Positions 8,863 to 16,665 of a stretch of 64,000 nt of DNA are shown here, piece by piece (the first letter of the stretch is position 1; every line of letters starts with the position of its first letter). The notes beneath the pieces are model-generated. The model had not been told where the DNA came from, did no database searches, and saw nothing but the letters and a program-made list of their open reading frames with translations. The stretch lies in NCBI RefSeq assembly GCF_024347595.1, contig NZ_AP025507.1, positions 682,001-746,000 on the forward strand, given 5' to 3'. Made by a program: the position numbers and the translations under genes. The DNA comes from Vibrio pomeroyi. Lineage in GTDB: Bacteria > Pseudomonadota > Gammaproteobacteria > Enterobacterales > Vibrionaceae.

Positions 8863-10194
8863 TCAGAAGATCGGCTGTTTCTTGTTTTTGAAATAGAACA
8901 GCGCGCTAATCAAAGCGAACAATAAGGCGAAGTAATAGCAGAACGAAGACAGCGATGCTAAGAAGGCGAGGTTCTGTTCTATTTCTTGCTCGGTGTAATT
9001 ATTTGAGACCAATTTGTAGTAGTAAGCATACAAAATACCGATCAGTCCGTATCCGAGGTTAAACATCAAACCTTTGAAACTAAGAACCGTGGCTCGGTTG
9101 TGTGACTCGGTCTTTTTGTTCAGGTGATAACTGATGAAAATGTTCATCGTCATGATGATAAAGATAAGTACCAGAGCTGGAATCACTCCATAAATTGACC
9201 ACCCTAAACTGATCCAATAATAGGTCGCGATACTTGCTAAGCCCATGACAATAATAAAGGTTTTTGGCTCGATACTTTCTGCTAACCTGCGGCTTTGCCC
9301 CGCTAAAATGATTTTTAGCAGACTGATTCCCGCGCCAATAAAACCAAAATAGATAATAGGAATATCAATCGCGAGATAGTATTGGCTGTTCATGGTTAAG
9401 AACATGCGTGAAGTGTGTTCGAACAGGCTGTAATAGAGCAGGATGAACAGCACGTAAGGCGTAGCAAGTACCCACTTACCGGTATCAGCCGTTAACTTGA
9501 GGCTGGCGACAGTCGTTGCTAATTTGCTTTGATCGCTTGGCATCACCTTCTTTTCTTCACGCATGTTTACTGCGGCATAAATCGCGAGCAACGCGACCAA
9601 TAGCGTGGCAAATACAGGAATACGCATCAGGTCTTTGGTGCTTTCTGGTTCTGCTAATCCAAGAGCATGAAAGATGTTCGCCATGAAATTCACATCGTAC
9701 ATCGCTGCACCGATCAAGGTGACAAAGATACCAACGCTTGAGGCGATACGGAGCTGTATTTGTAACACTCGCGGCCATAATTCTTCATTGCCTTGTTCTT
9801 TCAGGGTGTCGTAAGCCAATGCCTCATCGGCACCACTTGCCAGTGCCATTGCTAGCCCGCTGAGTATCCGGTTGACCAAGAAGACCATGAACACCAAGTT
9901 AGCGTCTCCGGTCGGCACGAGCGCGATCATCGCTATCTCAATGAACATGACAATCGAAGACAACACCACAAGCTTTTTACGCCCTAAGGTATCGGCGAAC
10001 GCCCCTGATGGGACTTCTGCAAGCACGATGGTCGCTGCCCAAACTACGTTGAGCATGGCAAACTGAGAAAGGGTTAAGCCGTAATCTAAAAAGAGTAGGG
10101 TGAAAATAGGGTAATAAAAACGCGCAAAGTAGCTGCTTCTGAACATCAAGAAGTAGCGGACATTGGGAATTTTCAGGATTTCTTTGAGCGTCAT
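8863..10194 (-). CDS. MFS transporter
   Basis: A 443-residue inner-membrane protein with about twelve hydrophobic segments and the major-facilitator loop 2-3 motif (VPSGAFADTLGRKK, about residues 61-74). A longer cytoplasmic loop rich in Lys and Glu (MREEKKVMPSDQSK) separates the two six-helix halves. The sequence suggests a general efflux or uptake carrier without a recognisable substrate signature. It is divergent from kduD across 318 bases, so a link with sugar-acid metabolism is possible but unproven. Confidence 0.82.
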   Translation of the reverse strand: MTLKEILKIPNVRYFLMFRSSYFARFYYPIFTLLFLDYGLTLSQFAMLNVVWAATIVLAEVPSGAFADTLGRKKLVVLSSIVMFIEIAMIALVPTGDANLVFMVFLVNRILSGLAMALASGADEALAYDTLKEQGNEELWPRVLQIQLRIASSVGIFVTLIGAAMYDVNFMANIFHALGLAEPESTKDLMRIPVFATLLVALLAIYAAVNMREEKKVMPSDQSKLATTVASLKLTADTGKWVLATPYVLFILLYYSLFEHTSRMFLTMNSQYYLAIDIPIIYFGFIGAGISLLKIILAGQSRRLAESIEPKTFIIVMGLASIATYYWISLGWSIYGVIPALVLIFIIMTMNIFISYHLNKKTESHNRATVLSFKGLMFNLGYGLIGILYAYYYKLVSNNYTEQEIEQNLAFLASLSSFCYYFALLFALISALFYFKNKKQPIF

Positions 10195-10512
10195 GATAAT
10201 TTCAGTACTTTAAATAACACATTATTATGTATAAACCTTTTTACCTTATAAATCATGGAATTGTTGTCATAATCCAAAATTATCTGATTTAGAGAATCTT
10301 CGGGCTCTCTATTCCTTATCTGTTGCAGATTGACTCCTCTTCAGATCACCACCCCATACATTCATTTTGTTGTGATCGTTTCAACTTGTAAGACGGGTTT
10401 TGGTTCAAGATCGAACTTCTACAATGTCGCTCTCGCATTTACATCTTATTGTATGATTTAATTGTTGGTAATAACGATACGCAATGAATCCAATGTAATT
10501 GAGGAAGCGAGC
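10195..10512. other. 318-bp divergent promoter region (MFS gene / kduD)
   Basis: No open frame. GAGGAAG just before 10513 is the kduD ribosome site. A half-match to a CRP site (TGTGATCGTTTCAAC) lies near 10371-10385, but its second arm is poor. I could not identify a KdgR- or ExuR-type palindrome. Confidence 0.4.
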
Positions 10513-11274
10513 ATGATCTTAGAGTCATTCAGTCTGGAAGGGAAAGTAGCGATAGTGACGGGCTGTAATACAGGGCTTGGGCAAGGTATTGCGTTAGGCC
10601 TAGCAGAAGCAGGTTGTAAAGTTGTCGGTGTTAACCGTACAGAGCCTGAAGAGACTATTGAGAAAATGAATGCAGCAGGCCATACGTTCCTAAACGTTCG
10701 TGCTGACCTTCTCGATCAAGCGTGCATTCCCGGGGTTATAGAGCGCACTTTGGCTGAGTTTGGCCAAGTCGACATCCTCGTGAACAATGCCGGAATTATT
10801 CGTCGCCAAGATGCTATTGAGTTCTCAGAGCAAGATTGGGATGACGTAATGAATGTGAACACCAAGACTGTGTTCTTTATGTCTCAGGCGGTTGCAAAGC
10901 AGTTTAAGGCTCAAGGCACTGGCGGAAAGATCATTAACATTGCGTCGATGCTTTCATTCCAAGGTGGCATTCGAGTTCCTTCTTATACGGCTTCAAAAAG
11001 TGCTGTGATGGGAGTGACACGTGCGATGGCGAACGAATGGGCGCGCGACAATATCAATGTGAATGCGATAGCACCCGGCTATATGGAAACGAACAATACT
11101 CAAGCTCTACGTGAAGATGCCGTGCGCAATCAAGCGATCCTTGAGCGCATTCCGGCTGAACGTTGGGGGAAACCGCAAGACATCGCAGGCCCTTGTGTGT
11201 TCTTAGCATCATCAGCATCGGATTACATTAACGGCTACACCATTGCTGTTGACGGTGGTTGGTTAGCACGCTAA
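10513..11274 (+). CDS. kduD: 2-dehydro-3-deoxy-D-gluconate 5-dehydrogenase
   Basis: A 253-residue classical short-chain dehydrogenase. The N-terminal NAD-binding motif is TGCNTGLGQG, the NNAG motif is VDILVNNAGIIRR, and the catalytic group is Ser plus Y-x-x-x-K (SYTASKS). The opening MILESFSLEGKVAIVTG, the R-R after NNAG and the terminal DGGWLAR are typical of KduD, which interconverts 2,5-diketo-3-deoxygluconate and 2-keto-3-deoxygluconate during breakdown of unsaturated uronates from pectin, alginate-like or glycosaminoglycan polymers. GAGGAAG fixes the start at 10513. It is followed after 52 bases by an RpiB-fold isomerase gene, which could carry out the preceding step. Confidence 0.88.
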   Translation: MILESFSLEGKVAIVTGCNTGLGQGIALGLAEAGCKVVGVNRTEPEETIEKMNAAGHTFLNVRADLLDQACIPGVIERTLAEFGQVDILVNNAGIIRRQDAIEFSEQDWDDVMNVNTKTVFFMSQAVAKQFKAQGTGGKIINIASMLSFQGGIRVPSYTASKSAVMGVTRAMANEWARDNINVNAIAPGYMETNNTQALREDAVRNQAILERIPAERWGKPQDIAGPCVFLASSASDYINGYTIAVDGGWLAR

Positions 11275-11326
11275 TTGGTTATTTATTCTAAATTTTGAGT
11301 TTGCAGCAATCTTGCAGGAGAAGTAA

Positions 11327-11965
11327 ATGAAAATCGCTTTAATGATGGAAAACAGTCAGGCAGGTAAAAATGCCATGGTTGCCGCTGAGCTAGAGTCAGT
11401 GGCGGGTGGCATTGGTCACGATGTTTTCAACTTAGGTATGACAGACGAGAACGATCACCACTTAACGTATATCCACCTCGGTATCATGGCGAGCATTCTG
11501 ATCAACTCAAAGGCTGTGGATTTTGTTGTGACCGGTTGCGGTACAGGTCAAGGTGCTTTGATGTCACTGAACCTGCATCCGGGTGTGGTGTGTGGTTACT
11601 GCCTAGAACCATCAGATGCGTTCTTGTTTAACCAAATCAACAACGGCAATGCTATCGCTCTTGCTTTTGCTAAAGGCTTTGGCTGGGCTGGTGAGCTGAA
11701 TATCCGTTATATATTCGAAAAAGCTTTCACAGGTGAACGTGGCCAAGGTTACCCACTGGAGCGCGCAGAACCACAACAGCGTAACGCAGCGATTTTGAAT
11801 GAAGTGAAAGCGGCGGTGGTAAAAGACAACTTTATTGATTCGCTAAGAGCAATCGACCAAGATCTCGTGAAAACAGCGGTTGGCAGTGAGCGTTTCCAAC
11901 AATGCTTCTTTGATCATTGCCAAAACCCAGACATTGCGGATTACGTTCGTTCACTTTTAGATTAA
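11327..11965 (+). CDS. RpiB/LacAB-fold sugar isomerase, probable unsaturated-uronate isomerase
   Basis: A 212-residue protein of the ribose-5-phosphate isomerase B/LacA/LacB fold, with the family segment VDFVVTGCGTGQGALMSLN, where the conserved Cys-Gly-Thr-Gly loop is the active site, followed by GVVCGYCLEPSDAFLFNQINN. It is longer than classical RpiB (about 150 residues) because of a C-terminal helical extension. Gene order is kduD then this gene, and no kduI is present. In streptococci an RpiB-fold enzyme, DhuI, isomerises 4-deoxy-5-hexosulose-uronate and is paired with a short-chain dehydrogenase, DhuD. By analogy this protein probably replaces KduI. AGGAGAAG precedes the ATG. A strong terminator follows. 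Confidence 0.75.
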   Translation: MKIALMMENSQAGKNAMVAAELESVAGGIGHDVFNLGMTDENDHHLTYIHLGIMASILINSKAVDFVVTGCGTGQGALMSLNLHPGVVCGYCLEPSDAFLFNQINNGNAIALAFAKGFGWAGELNIRYIFEKAFTGERGQGYPLERAEPQQRNAAILNEVKAAVVKDNFIDSLRAIDQDLVKTAVGSERFQQCFFDHCQNPDIADYVRSLLD

Positions 11966-12010
11966 GTTTATCAAGAGCTTATTTAGCTGCTTGATGAAGA
12001 TAGAAGATAG

Positions 12011-12038
12011 AAAAGAGGAGCCCTGAGGCTCCTCTTTT
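12011..12038. terminator. Rho-independent terminator after the kduD operon
   Basis: Perfect 12-bp stem (AAAAGAGGAGCC / GGCTCCTCTTTT) with a CTGA loop and terminal T run. It can act in both directions and also closes the minus-strand DUF1254/DUF1214 gene. Confidence 0.92.
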
Positions 12039-12106
12039 GTTTTGCTCTGTGAGGCTGATTAGCTATTTTTGGCGTGAACAGGTCATATATGGCTCGCTTT
12101 AGTTGA

Positions 12107-13618
12107 TCAGTTCACACGCTTGAAGTTAGGCAACAAGGTCTCTGGCTGCTGCGCTACAAATGCTTTACTTGGTGAGTATGCACGGAAGTAAACAAACCAG
12201 TTTTCGTCTTCTCGAGTTTGCACCCAGTTAGCTTCATTCACACCTGCTGGCTTAGTTGGCGAGAAGTGGAAGGTGTAATTACCTTGTGCGTCTTTGACCG
12301 TTCCTTCGATGTTTGAACCTACATCGGCACGCTCAATGTCGTTGTCGATAATGGCGCGGTTCTCAACGTTATAAACAGTGATTGTCCAGAACAAATCGGC
12401 GAAGTTTACATCACCATCCAGAGTCAGAGTGTAGTGGTTGCTGCCATTAAGCCCTTTACCGCTGTCATCACGGTAGTTGTCTAGATAGATCTGACCCCAA
12501 CCGCCATTCTCAAAACCGTGCATTGCAACGTCATTAGTCACAGCTTCATAGAACCACGCTGCGCGACCATCGAGATCCATACCGTAGTAACGGTCTTGGT
12601 TCGGCGTTGAAGCCGTTGCGACTTCCCAAAAGTTGCCTTCTTTACCGTAAGCTGCGTGTGGCAAGCGTTCTGTTTTGTTGAAGTCGATGTTCTTAACCAT
12701 CGCTTCTCCCATCACGACAGCTTGTTCTAAAATCTCACGCTGTTGAGCCGATGGGGCAAATGCTTTGTCTTTTTCAATACCCAGTGGGCGTAGCATGTCG
12801 TGCATCATGCGATCACGCTCTGCTACTGGTTCTGCTTGAATCGCTTCATTCAACGTATTCCAAAATGCCATGCCTCTTGGGTGTTTGGCATCTTCACCGC
12901 GCTCAGGGAAGTTTACGCCGTTATTGCTCAGCGGCTTACCGTTGAGGTCGGTAATTTTGAGAGCCTCTAAGTCTTTCATACGTTGTTTGTCTGAATCTGC
13001 CATTAAACGAACGCCGAAGAAAACATAGTTGGTATCAGACTCAAAAACCTTAGCGCCTTTTGGCAGGTTAGTTGGTGTTTCTGCTCCTTTGGCTTTTACC
13101 ACGTAGACGCCCGGTTCAGTCATCTGAGAAATACCGATTTGCCACATGGTGTGCACTGCACCGCGCAGTTCATCTGTTGGAATTTCTATAACGACTGGCT
13201 CTTTTTCTACGTTAAACCAAGTAATCGCGTAAGGCGTAGAGGTGTTGTAAGTTAAACCTCCTAGCTTAGATTCATGGGACTCAACATAAGTTATTTGACC
13301 GTCCTCTGCACCCATGTCGGCATAAGCTTGTTTCCATGCGTAGTTTGAAACCAAAGGCACCGACCAAATGTAAGCTTGTGACGCACGTTGATAGTCCATC
13401 AGTTCAAACAACTTCGCTGAACTTTCTTGTGTTGGAATACCATGAAGAAAGTCGGTTTCGAAGGTGAAGTCTCCCGCACGTGTTTGAAGGGTTTCTGTTG
13501 GATTATCGTTCCCAGCAATCGCTGTTGCAGAAAACAAAGCCGTTACAGAAACGAGCATCGCTGTCGATCGCAGTGGGCAGGTGAAAGTACCGGCTATCGC
13601 TTTATATAAAATGTTCAT
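12107..13618 (-). CDS. Exported DUF1254/DUF1214 protein
   Basis: A 503-residue protein with an N-terminal signal sequence (hydrophobic core about residues 20-33, ending ATAIA). The first half carries DUF1254 features (YIWSVPLVSNYAWKQAY, TYNTSTPYAITWFNVEKEPV, GVYVVKAKG) and the C-terminal third DUF1214 features (LFWTITVYNVENRAII, ENWFVYFRAYSPSKAF). The family is widespread in bacteria, periplasmic or secreted, and without an agreed activity. The gene lies 120 bases downstream of an outer-membrane protein gene on the same strand, across tandem repeats. A shorter homologue is at 16666-17718. LysR genes flank both. Confidence 0.8.
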   Translation of the reverse strand: MNILYKAIAGTFTCPLRSTAMLVSVTALFSATAIAGNDNPTETLQTRAGDFTFETDFLHGIPTQESSAKLFELMDYQRASQAYIWSVPLVSNYAWKQAYADMGAEDGQITYVESHESKLGGLTYNTSTPYAITWFNVEKEPVVIEIPTDELRGAVHTMWQIGISQMTEPGVYVVKAKGAETPTNLPKGAKVFESDTNYVFFGVRLMADSDKQRMKDLEALKITDLNGKPLSNNGVNFPERGEDAKHPRGMAFWNTLNEAIQAEPVAERDRMMHDMLRPLGIEKDKAFAPSAQQREILEQAVVMGEAMVKNIDFNKTERLPHAAYGKEGNFWEVATASTPNQDRYYGMDLDGRAAWFYEAVTNDVAMHGFENGGWGQIYLDNYRDDSGKGLNGSNHYTLTLDGDVNFADLFWTITVYNVENRAIIDNDIERADVGSNIEGTVKDAQGNYTFHFSPTKPAGVNEANWVQTREDENWFVYFRAYSPSKAFVAQQPETLLPNFKRVN

Positions 13619-13633
13619 GTTGTGTCCTCAAAA

Positions 13634-13679
13634 ATTCGAAACTTTTTTTATTCGAAACTTGGTTTTTAATTTGAAACTG
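13634..13679. repeat. Three copies of an ATTCGAAACTT-type repeat
   Basis: ATTCGAAACTT occurs exactly at 13634-13644 and 13650-13660, and as AATTTGAAACTG at 13668-13679. The copies are separated by T-rich spacers. The array lies between the outer-membrane protein gene and the DUF1254/DUF1214 gene, immediately before the start of the latter, and adjoins a second unrelated tandem repeat. Confidence 0.6.
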
Positions 13680-13695
13680 TTCTTAGAAATACTCA

Positions 13696-13751
13696 GTTAA
13701 AACGGCTTTGCTAAAACTGATTGGTTAGAACTGATTTGTTAAAACTGATAG
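13696..13751. repeat. Four tandem 14-bp units overlapping the end of a gene
   Basis: Units at 13696-13709 (GTTAAAACGGCTTT), 13710-13723 (GCTAAAACTGATTG), 13724-13737 (GTTAGAACTGATTT) and 13738-13751 (GTTAAAACTGATAG). The last copy encodes the final Y-Q-F-stop of the outer-membrane protein on the minus strand, so the array probably grew from the gene's 3' end by slippage. No hairpin is apparent. Confidence 0.7.
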
Positions 13752-14527
13752 TTAAATTCGATGCGGTGATCACCGTCTTCGATACTGGTGTTTTCAGTCC
13801 AGTTTGCGAAATAACGAACGTTGGCTCTTGGAGTGATCTGATAGCTTGCTGCAAATTCATGCGCGAGTACGGAGTCACTGCCCTCAAAGCCAAAATCTTT
13901 GAACGTTGAAGACCCCGACATTGTGCCTAAATACATTGGGTTATAGTTCAGCCAAATCTTGTCAGTCAGTTGCATCTTGGCGTACATACCTGCGACGTAG
14001 AAAGTACCGTGCATGTTGTAGCGGTCGCGAAGTTGATCGGCATCGAGATCGCCTCCAGTGCCTTCAACCAACTCTTCACCTGCAGCGATACCGACACCAG
14101 CGAGTGGGTAAAAGTTAAACATGCCCATTTGTGGTAAAGCTTGAATAAAGCTGTAAGACGCGCTGCCTTGGTTGTTATCGAAGTCCCAAGACATATCAAC
14201 TTGCGAGCCTCTGCCATTAGTTAGGTCTACACCGAAGTTTCTAAAGCGGAAGGAATCAATACTGTCGTCTGCACCTCGACCGTTCCAACCAATCGCCTCA
14301 CCAGCGATACCTTTGATTTCGAACACATTCATGCCCATGGTGGTATCACTGCCAGTGTCGTAGGTTTGTCCGACTTTTAGGTTTAAGCCTTTGTCGGTGT
14401 AGCCGAAGCCTGCTTGTGTGTAGACCGCTAATGGGTCTGACATATCTTGAACTTCTGTTTCTTCAGCGATAGCACCGCTAGCTAACAGAAGAGGGGTTAG
14501 AGAAAGGATCGAACGTTGTAATAACAT
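13739..14527 (-). CDS. Outer-membrane beta-barrel protein, paralogue of the 1.3-kb gene
   Basis: A 262-residue protein with a signal peptide (MLLQRSILSLTPLLLASGAI then A, cut before EETEV) and a C-terminal barrel signature (HRIEFNYQF). It shares EIKGIAGEAIGW, DDSIDSFRFRNF, FYPLAGVGI, YNPMYLGTM and the terminal pattern with the protein at 1284-2048. It is probably co-transcribed with the DUF1254/DUF1214 gene downstream, which suggests an envelope-located system. It is divergent from a LysR gene; the 129-bp gap holds a perfect 8-bp inverted repeat. Confidence 0.7.
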   Translation of the reverse strand: MLLQRSILSLTPLLLASGAIAEETEVQDMSDPLAVYTQAGFGYTDKGLNLKVGQTYDTGSDTTMGMNVFEIKGIAGEAIGWNGRGADDSIDSFRFRNFGVDLTNGRGSQVDMSWDFDNNQGSASYSFIQALPQMGMFNFYPLAGVGIAAGEELVEGTGGDLDADQLRDRYNMHGTFYVAGMYAKMQLTDKIWLNYNPMYLGTMSGSSTFKDFGFEGSDSVLAHEFAASYQITPRANVRYFANWTENTSIEDGDHRIEFNYQF

Positions 14528-14600
14528 AGCTGCCTCATAGAGTTATCTCACTACATCCGTGTACTTCGTGAAGGTGGGATAACTATACAAAGTGGACTTT

Positions 14601-14626
14601 GTTAAGTTAATTCATATAAACTTAAC
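14601..14626. promoter_or_regulatory. Inverted repeat GTTAAGTT-N10-AACTTAAC between a LysR gene and the outer-membrane protein gene
   Basis: Two exact 8-base arms (14601-14608 and 14619-14626) separated by aattcatata, lying between divergent genes 31 bases before the LysR start. A further GTTAAG half-site follows at 14632-14637. Dyads with about 10 bases between AT-rich arms in LysR-target divergent regions are typical recognition sites. The presumed binder is the LysR protein encoded at 14657. Confidence 0.65.
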
Positions 14627-14656
14627 CATTCGTTAAGCAATGCTTTATGGTGTCTC

Positions 14657-15583
14657 ATGAAACTGAACAATGTCGATCTGAACTTATTGAAAGTGTTTGT
14701 GGTGGTGTATCAGGAGAAGAGCTTGAGAAAAGCGGCTGAGAGGTTGTTTGTCTCGACACCAGCGGTTAGCCAAAGCATCAAGAAGCTTAAGGAATCCTTA
14801 GGTGAAGAATTGTTTGTGCTGTCTCATCAGCAGTTTTTACCGACGCCTTATTCGGACGACCTTTATCAACGCGTTTTCCCGCTATTGGACGGATTGGTTA
14901 CGGCGATAGAAGAAGGAAAACAGTTTAATCCCGCGGACCTCAGTGAAGATTTTAAGATTGAGGCGAATCCTCATGTTCTGCCTTGGTTGACTCCGGCTCT
15001 GTTTCATCAGCTATCAGTAGAAAGTCCACTTTCAAGATTGATCAGCCATACGAGTTCCCAAAACTCTTTAGAAAGGCTTAAGAGTGACGAGATTGATTTT
15101 GTCATTCATTTCGAAGCTAAGAATTTGCCTGCTGAGATCATTGCCGTCCCTCTCGTGAACTTAAAGTTTGTATTGGCAGTAAGAGAAGATCATCCTTTCA
15201 AGGCGTCCATCGCGACGATTGATGATTTGTTGTCGTTTCCATTTGCTCACGTTGACCTCGCTTATTTCGACCAAAACAAACATTCACGGTTGGAAGAGGA
15301 AGTGTTGAGCCAAGGTAAGACAATTAACATGGCACTGCGAACGACTTCTATTGTCGGGTTAATCGAAACGATCAAGCATTCCAATATTATCGCCCCTTGC
15401 ATGCCTCCGGTGATTGAACAACACAAAGGGGTATTACGCTCAATCGTGATTGAGGGACTGGAAGAGGGAACCGAGGAGATGGAGGTATTCGCTTATCTTC
15501 ATAAGAAAAACCAGCACTCAGCCAAATACAAATGGCTGTTGGATTTGATTGAAACGGCAATGGCAGAGGCTAATCATCAGTAA
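14657..15583 (+). CDS. LysR-family transcriptional regulator
   Basis: A 308-residue protein with the N-terminal winged helix-turn-helix (MKLNNVDLNLLKVF, then KSLRKAAERLFVSTPAVSQS at about residues 20-39) and a LysR effector-binding domain with FVIHFEAKNLPAEI and VGLIETIKHSNIIAPCMPP. It is divergent from the outer-membrane protein gene, with the inverted repeat at 14601-14626 between them, so it probably regulates the outer-membrane protein/DUF1254 operon and itself. There is no strong ribosome site before the ATG. The effector is unknown. Confidence 0.86.
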   Translation: MKLNNVDLNLLKVFVVVYQEKSLRKAAERLFVSTPAVSQSIKKLKESLGEELFVLSHQQFLPTPYSDDLYQRVFPLLDGLVTAIEEGKQFNPADLSEDFKIEANPHVLPWLTPALFHQLSVESPLSRLISHTSSQNSLERLKSDEIDFVIHFEAKNLPAEIIAVPLVNLKFVLAVREDHPFKASIATIDDLLSFPFAHVDLAYFDQNKHSRLEEEVLSQGKTINMALRTTSIVGLIETIKHSNIIAPCMPPVIEQHKGVLRSIVIEGLEEGTEEMEVFAYLHKKNQHSAKYKWLLDLIETAMAEANHQ

Positions 15584-15619
15584 GGCTAGCTTTGTTTTAC
15601 ACTTTCAGAGCTGCAGTAA

Positions 15620-16537
15620 CTAACCTCTGAATACGTCTTCGATACACGATTCTAACCAGCGCATTTTCGGTTGATTGCGATGTTTACGCCCGATAGTCAT
15701 GCCAATATCGCCATTTGGCATGTTGGGCATGTGAGGAAACTGCACAAAGGAAAATTCATCTGAAAGCGAATTGGCCAGTAGTTTTGAGCATGGGAATAAC
15801 ACGTCGCTCTGCTTCACTATAGACAATAAGCTGTGTAAGTAAGTCGAACGTATTTTGACCTCAGTCTTGATGCCGACATCGGCTAACACGTTCGGTGCTA
15901 AAGCAATATTGTCGTTCCAATCACTGACGACCAAGCTCGCTAATTGCAAAGGTTCTTGCTGGTCACTTTTCAATAATGTGTTGGCAAGCGGGTGTCCTGT
16001 GCGACATACCAATACAAAATCATCACTTGCGACACGTTTTTGGTAAACCTGTTTAGATAGTTCTAGTGGGTAATAATTGACCCCTAAATCAACCTCGCCT
16101 GAGGTGAGTAAATCTAACGTATGGGTTCCCCAATCTACAATATTCACTTTTACCTGTGGTGCCTGTGCTAACAATATCTGAGTTAGCTTTGCTGAGATGC
16201 TGTTGGCAATAAATCCGTTAATCGCGATGTTCACTGTGCCATCAAACTGAGCAACGTCAAATTCAGATTCTGGTTCAAGCACTTGTTCTAACTGCGATAA
16301 CACGGGTAATAAAGTCTGCTTAATTTCAAGCAACTTGGCGGTCGGTTCTAGGCCATGTTGGGAGCGTATGAACAGCTCATCGCCAAAGTAATCACGAAGT
16401 TTTTGTAGTGAGCGACTGATTGAAGGTTGGCTGGTAAACAGCAACTCTGAAGCCTTGCGGGTATTTTTCACCTCAATCAACACCTTCAATACTTTAAGTA
16501 AATTGAGATCTAGTTGTTTAAACCGGTTACTCATCAT
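15620..16537 (-). CDS. LysR-family transcriptional regulator
   Basis: A 305-residue protein with the usual LysR layout: helix-turn-helix at about residues 22-60 (KNTRKASELLFTSQPSISRS, then LQKLRD and DELFIRSQHG) and a C-terminal effector domain (INGFIANSISAKL, VDLGVNYYPLEL). It starts with two Met codons; GGAG lies seven bases upstream of the first. It is convergent with the preceding LysR gene and divergent from the DUF1254/DUF1214 gene at 16666. The palindrome at 16564-16588 in that gap is its likely binding site. Confidence 0.86.
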   Translation of the reverse strand: MMSNRFKQLDLNLLKVLKVLIEVKNTRKASELLFTSQPSISRSLQKLRDYFGDELFIRSQHGLEPTAKLLEIKQTLLPVLSQLEQVLEPESEFDVAQFDGTVNIAINGFIANSISAKLTQILLAQAPQVKVNIVDWGTHTLDLLTSGEVDLGVNYYPLELSKQVYQKRVASDDFVLVCRTGHPLANTLLKSDQQEPLQLASLVVSDWNDNIALAPNVLADVGIKTEVKIRSTYLHSLLSIVKQSDVLFPCSKLLANSLSDEFSFVQFPHMPNMPNGDIGMTIGRKHRNQPKMRWLESCIEDVFRG

Positions 16538-16563
16538 CGCGGGACTCCATCATCGAAATGGTT

Positions 16564-16588
16564 AAGATATACCTATATTGTATATCTT
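16564..16588. promoter_or_regulatory. Perfect inverted repeat AAGATATAC-N7-GTATATCTT in the LysR/DUF1254 divergent region
   Basis: Exact 9-base arms at 16564-16572 and 16580-16588 around CTATATT. It lies 27 bases upstream of the minus-strand LysR gene and 78 bases upstream of the plus-strand DUF1254/DUF1214 gene. The T-N11-A style dyad and the placement fit an autoregulatory LysR site that also controls the divergent target. Confidence 0.7.
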
Positions 16589-16665
16589 GATTTCATATAA
16601 TCAATTGGAGCATATCACGCAGCATCTACATACTGAGCTCATCGAAACAAACATGAGAAACCATT

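Noticed and set aside
10365..10390. TGTGATCGTTTCAAC as a CRP or KdgR site for kduD
   Set aside because: Only the left CRP half is good, and the KdgR consensus is not met on either side of the GTTTCA core.
13696..13751. Tandem 14-bp repeats as a CRISPR array
   Set aside because: Units are short, imperfect, directly abutting without spacers, and no cas gene is present.
13906..14363. Several 60-80-codon plus- and minus-strand open frames inside the outer-membrane protein gene
   Set aside because: They are shadows of the real frame, without ribosome sites or protein-like composition.
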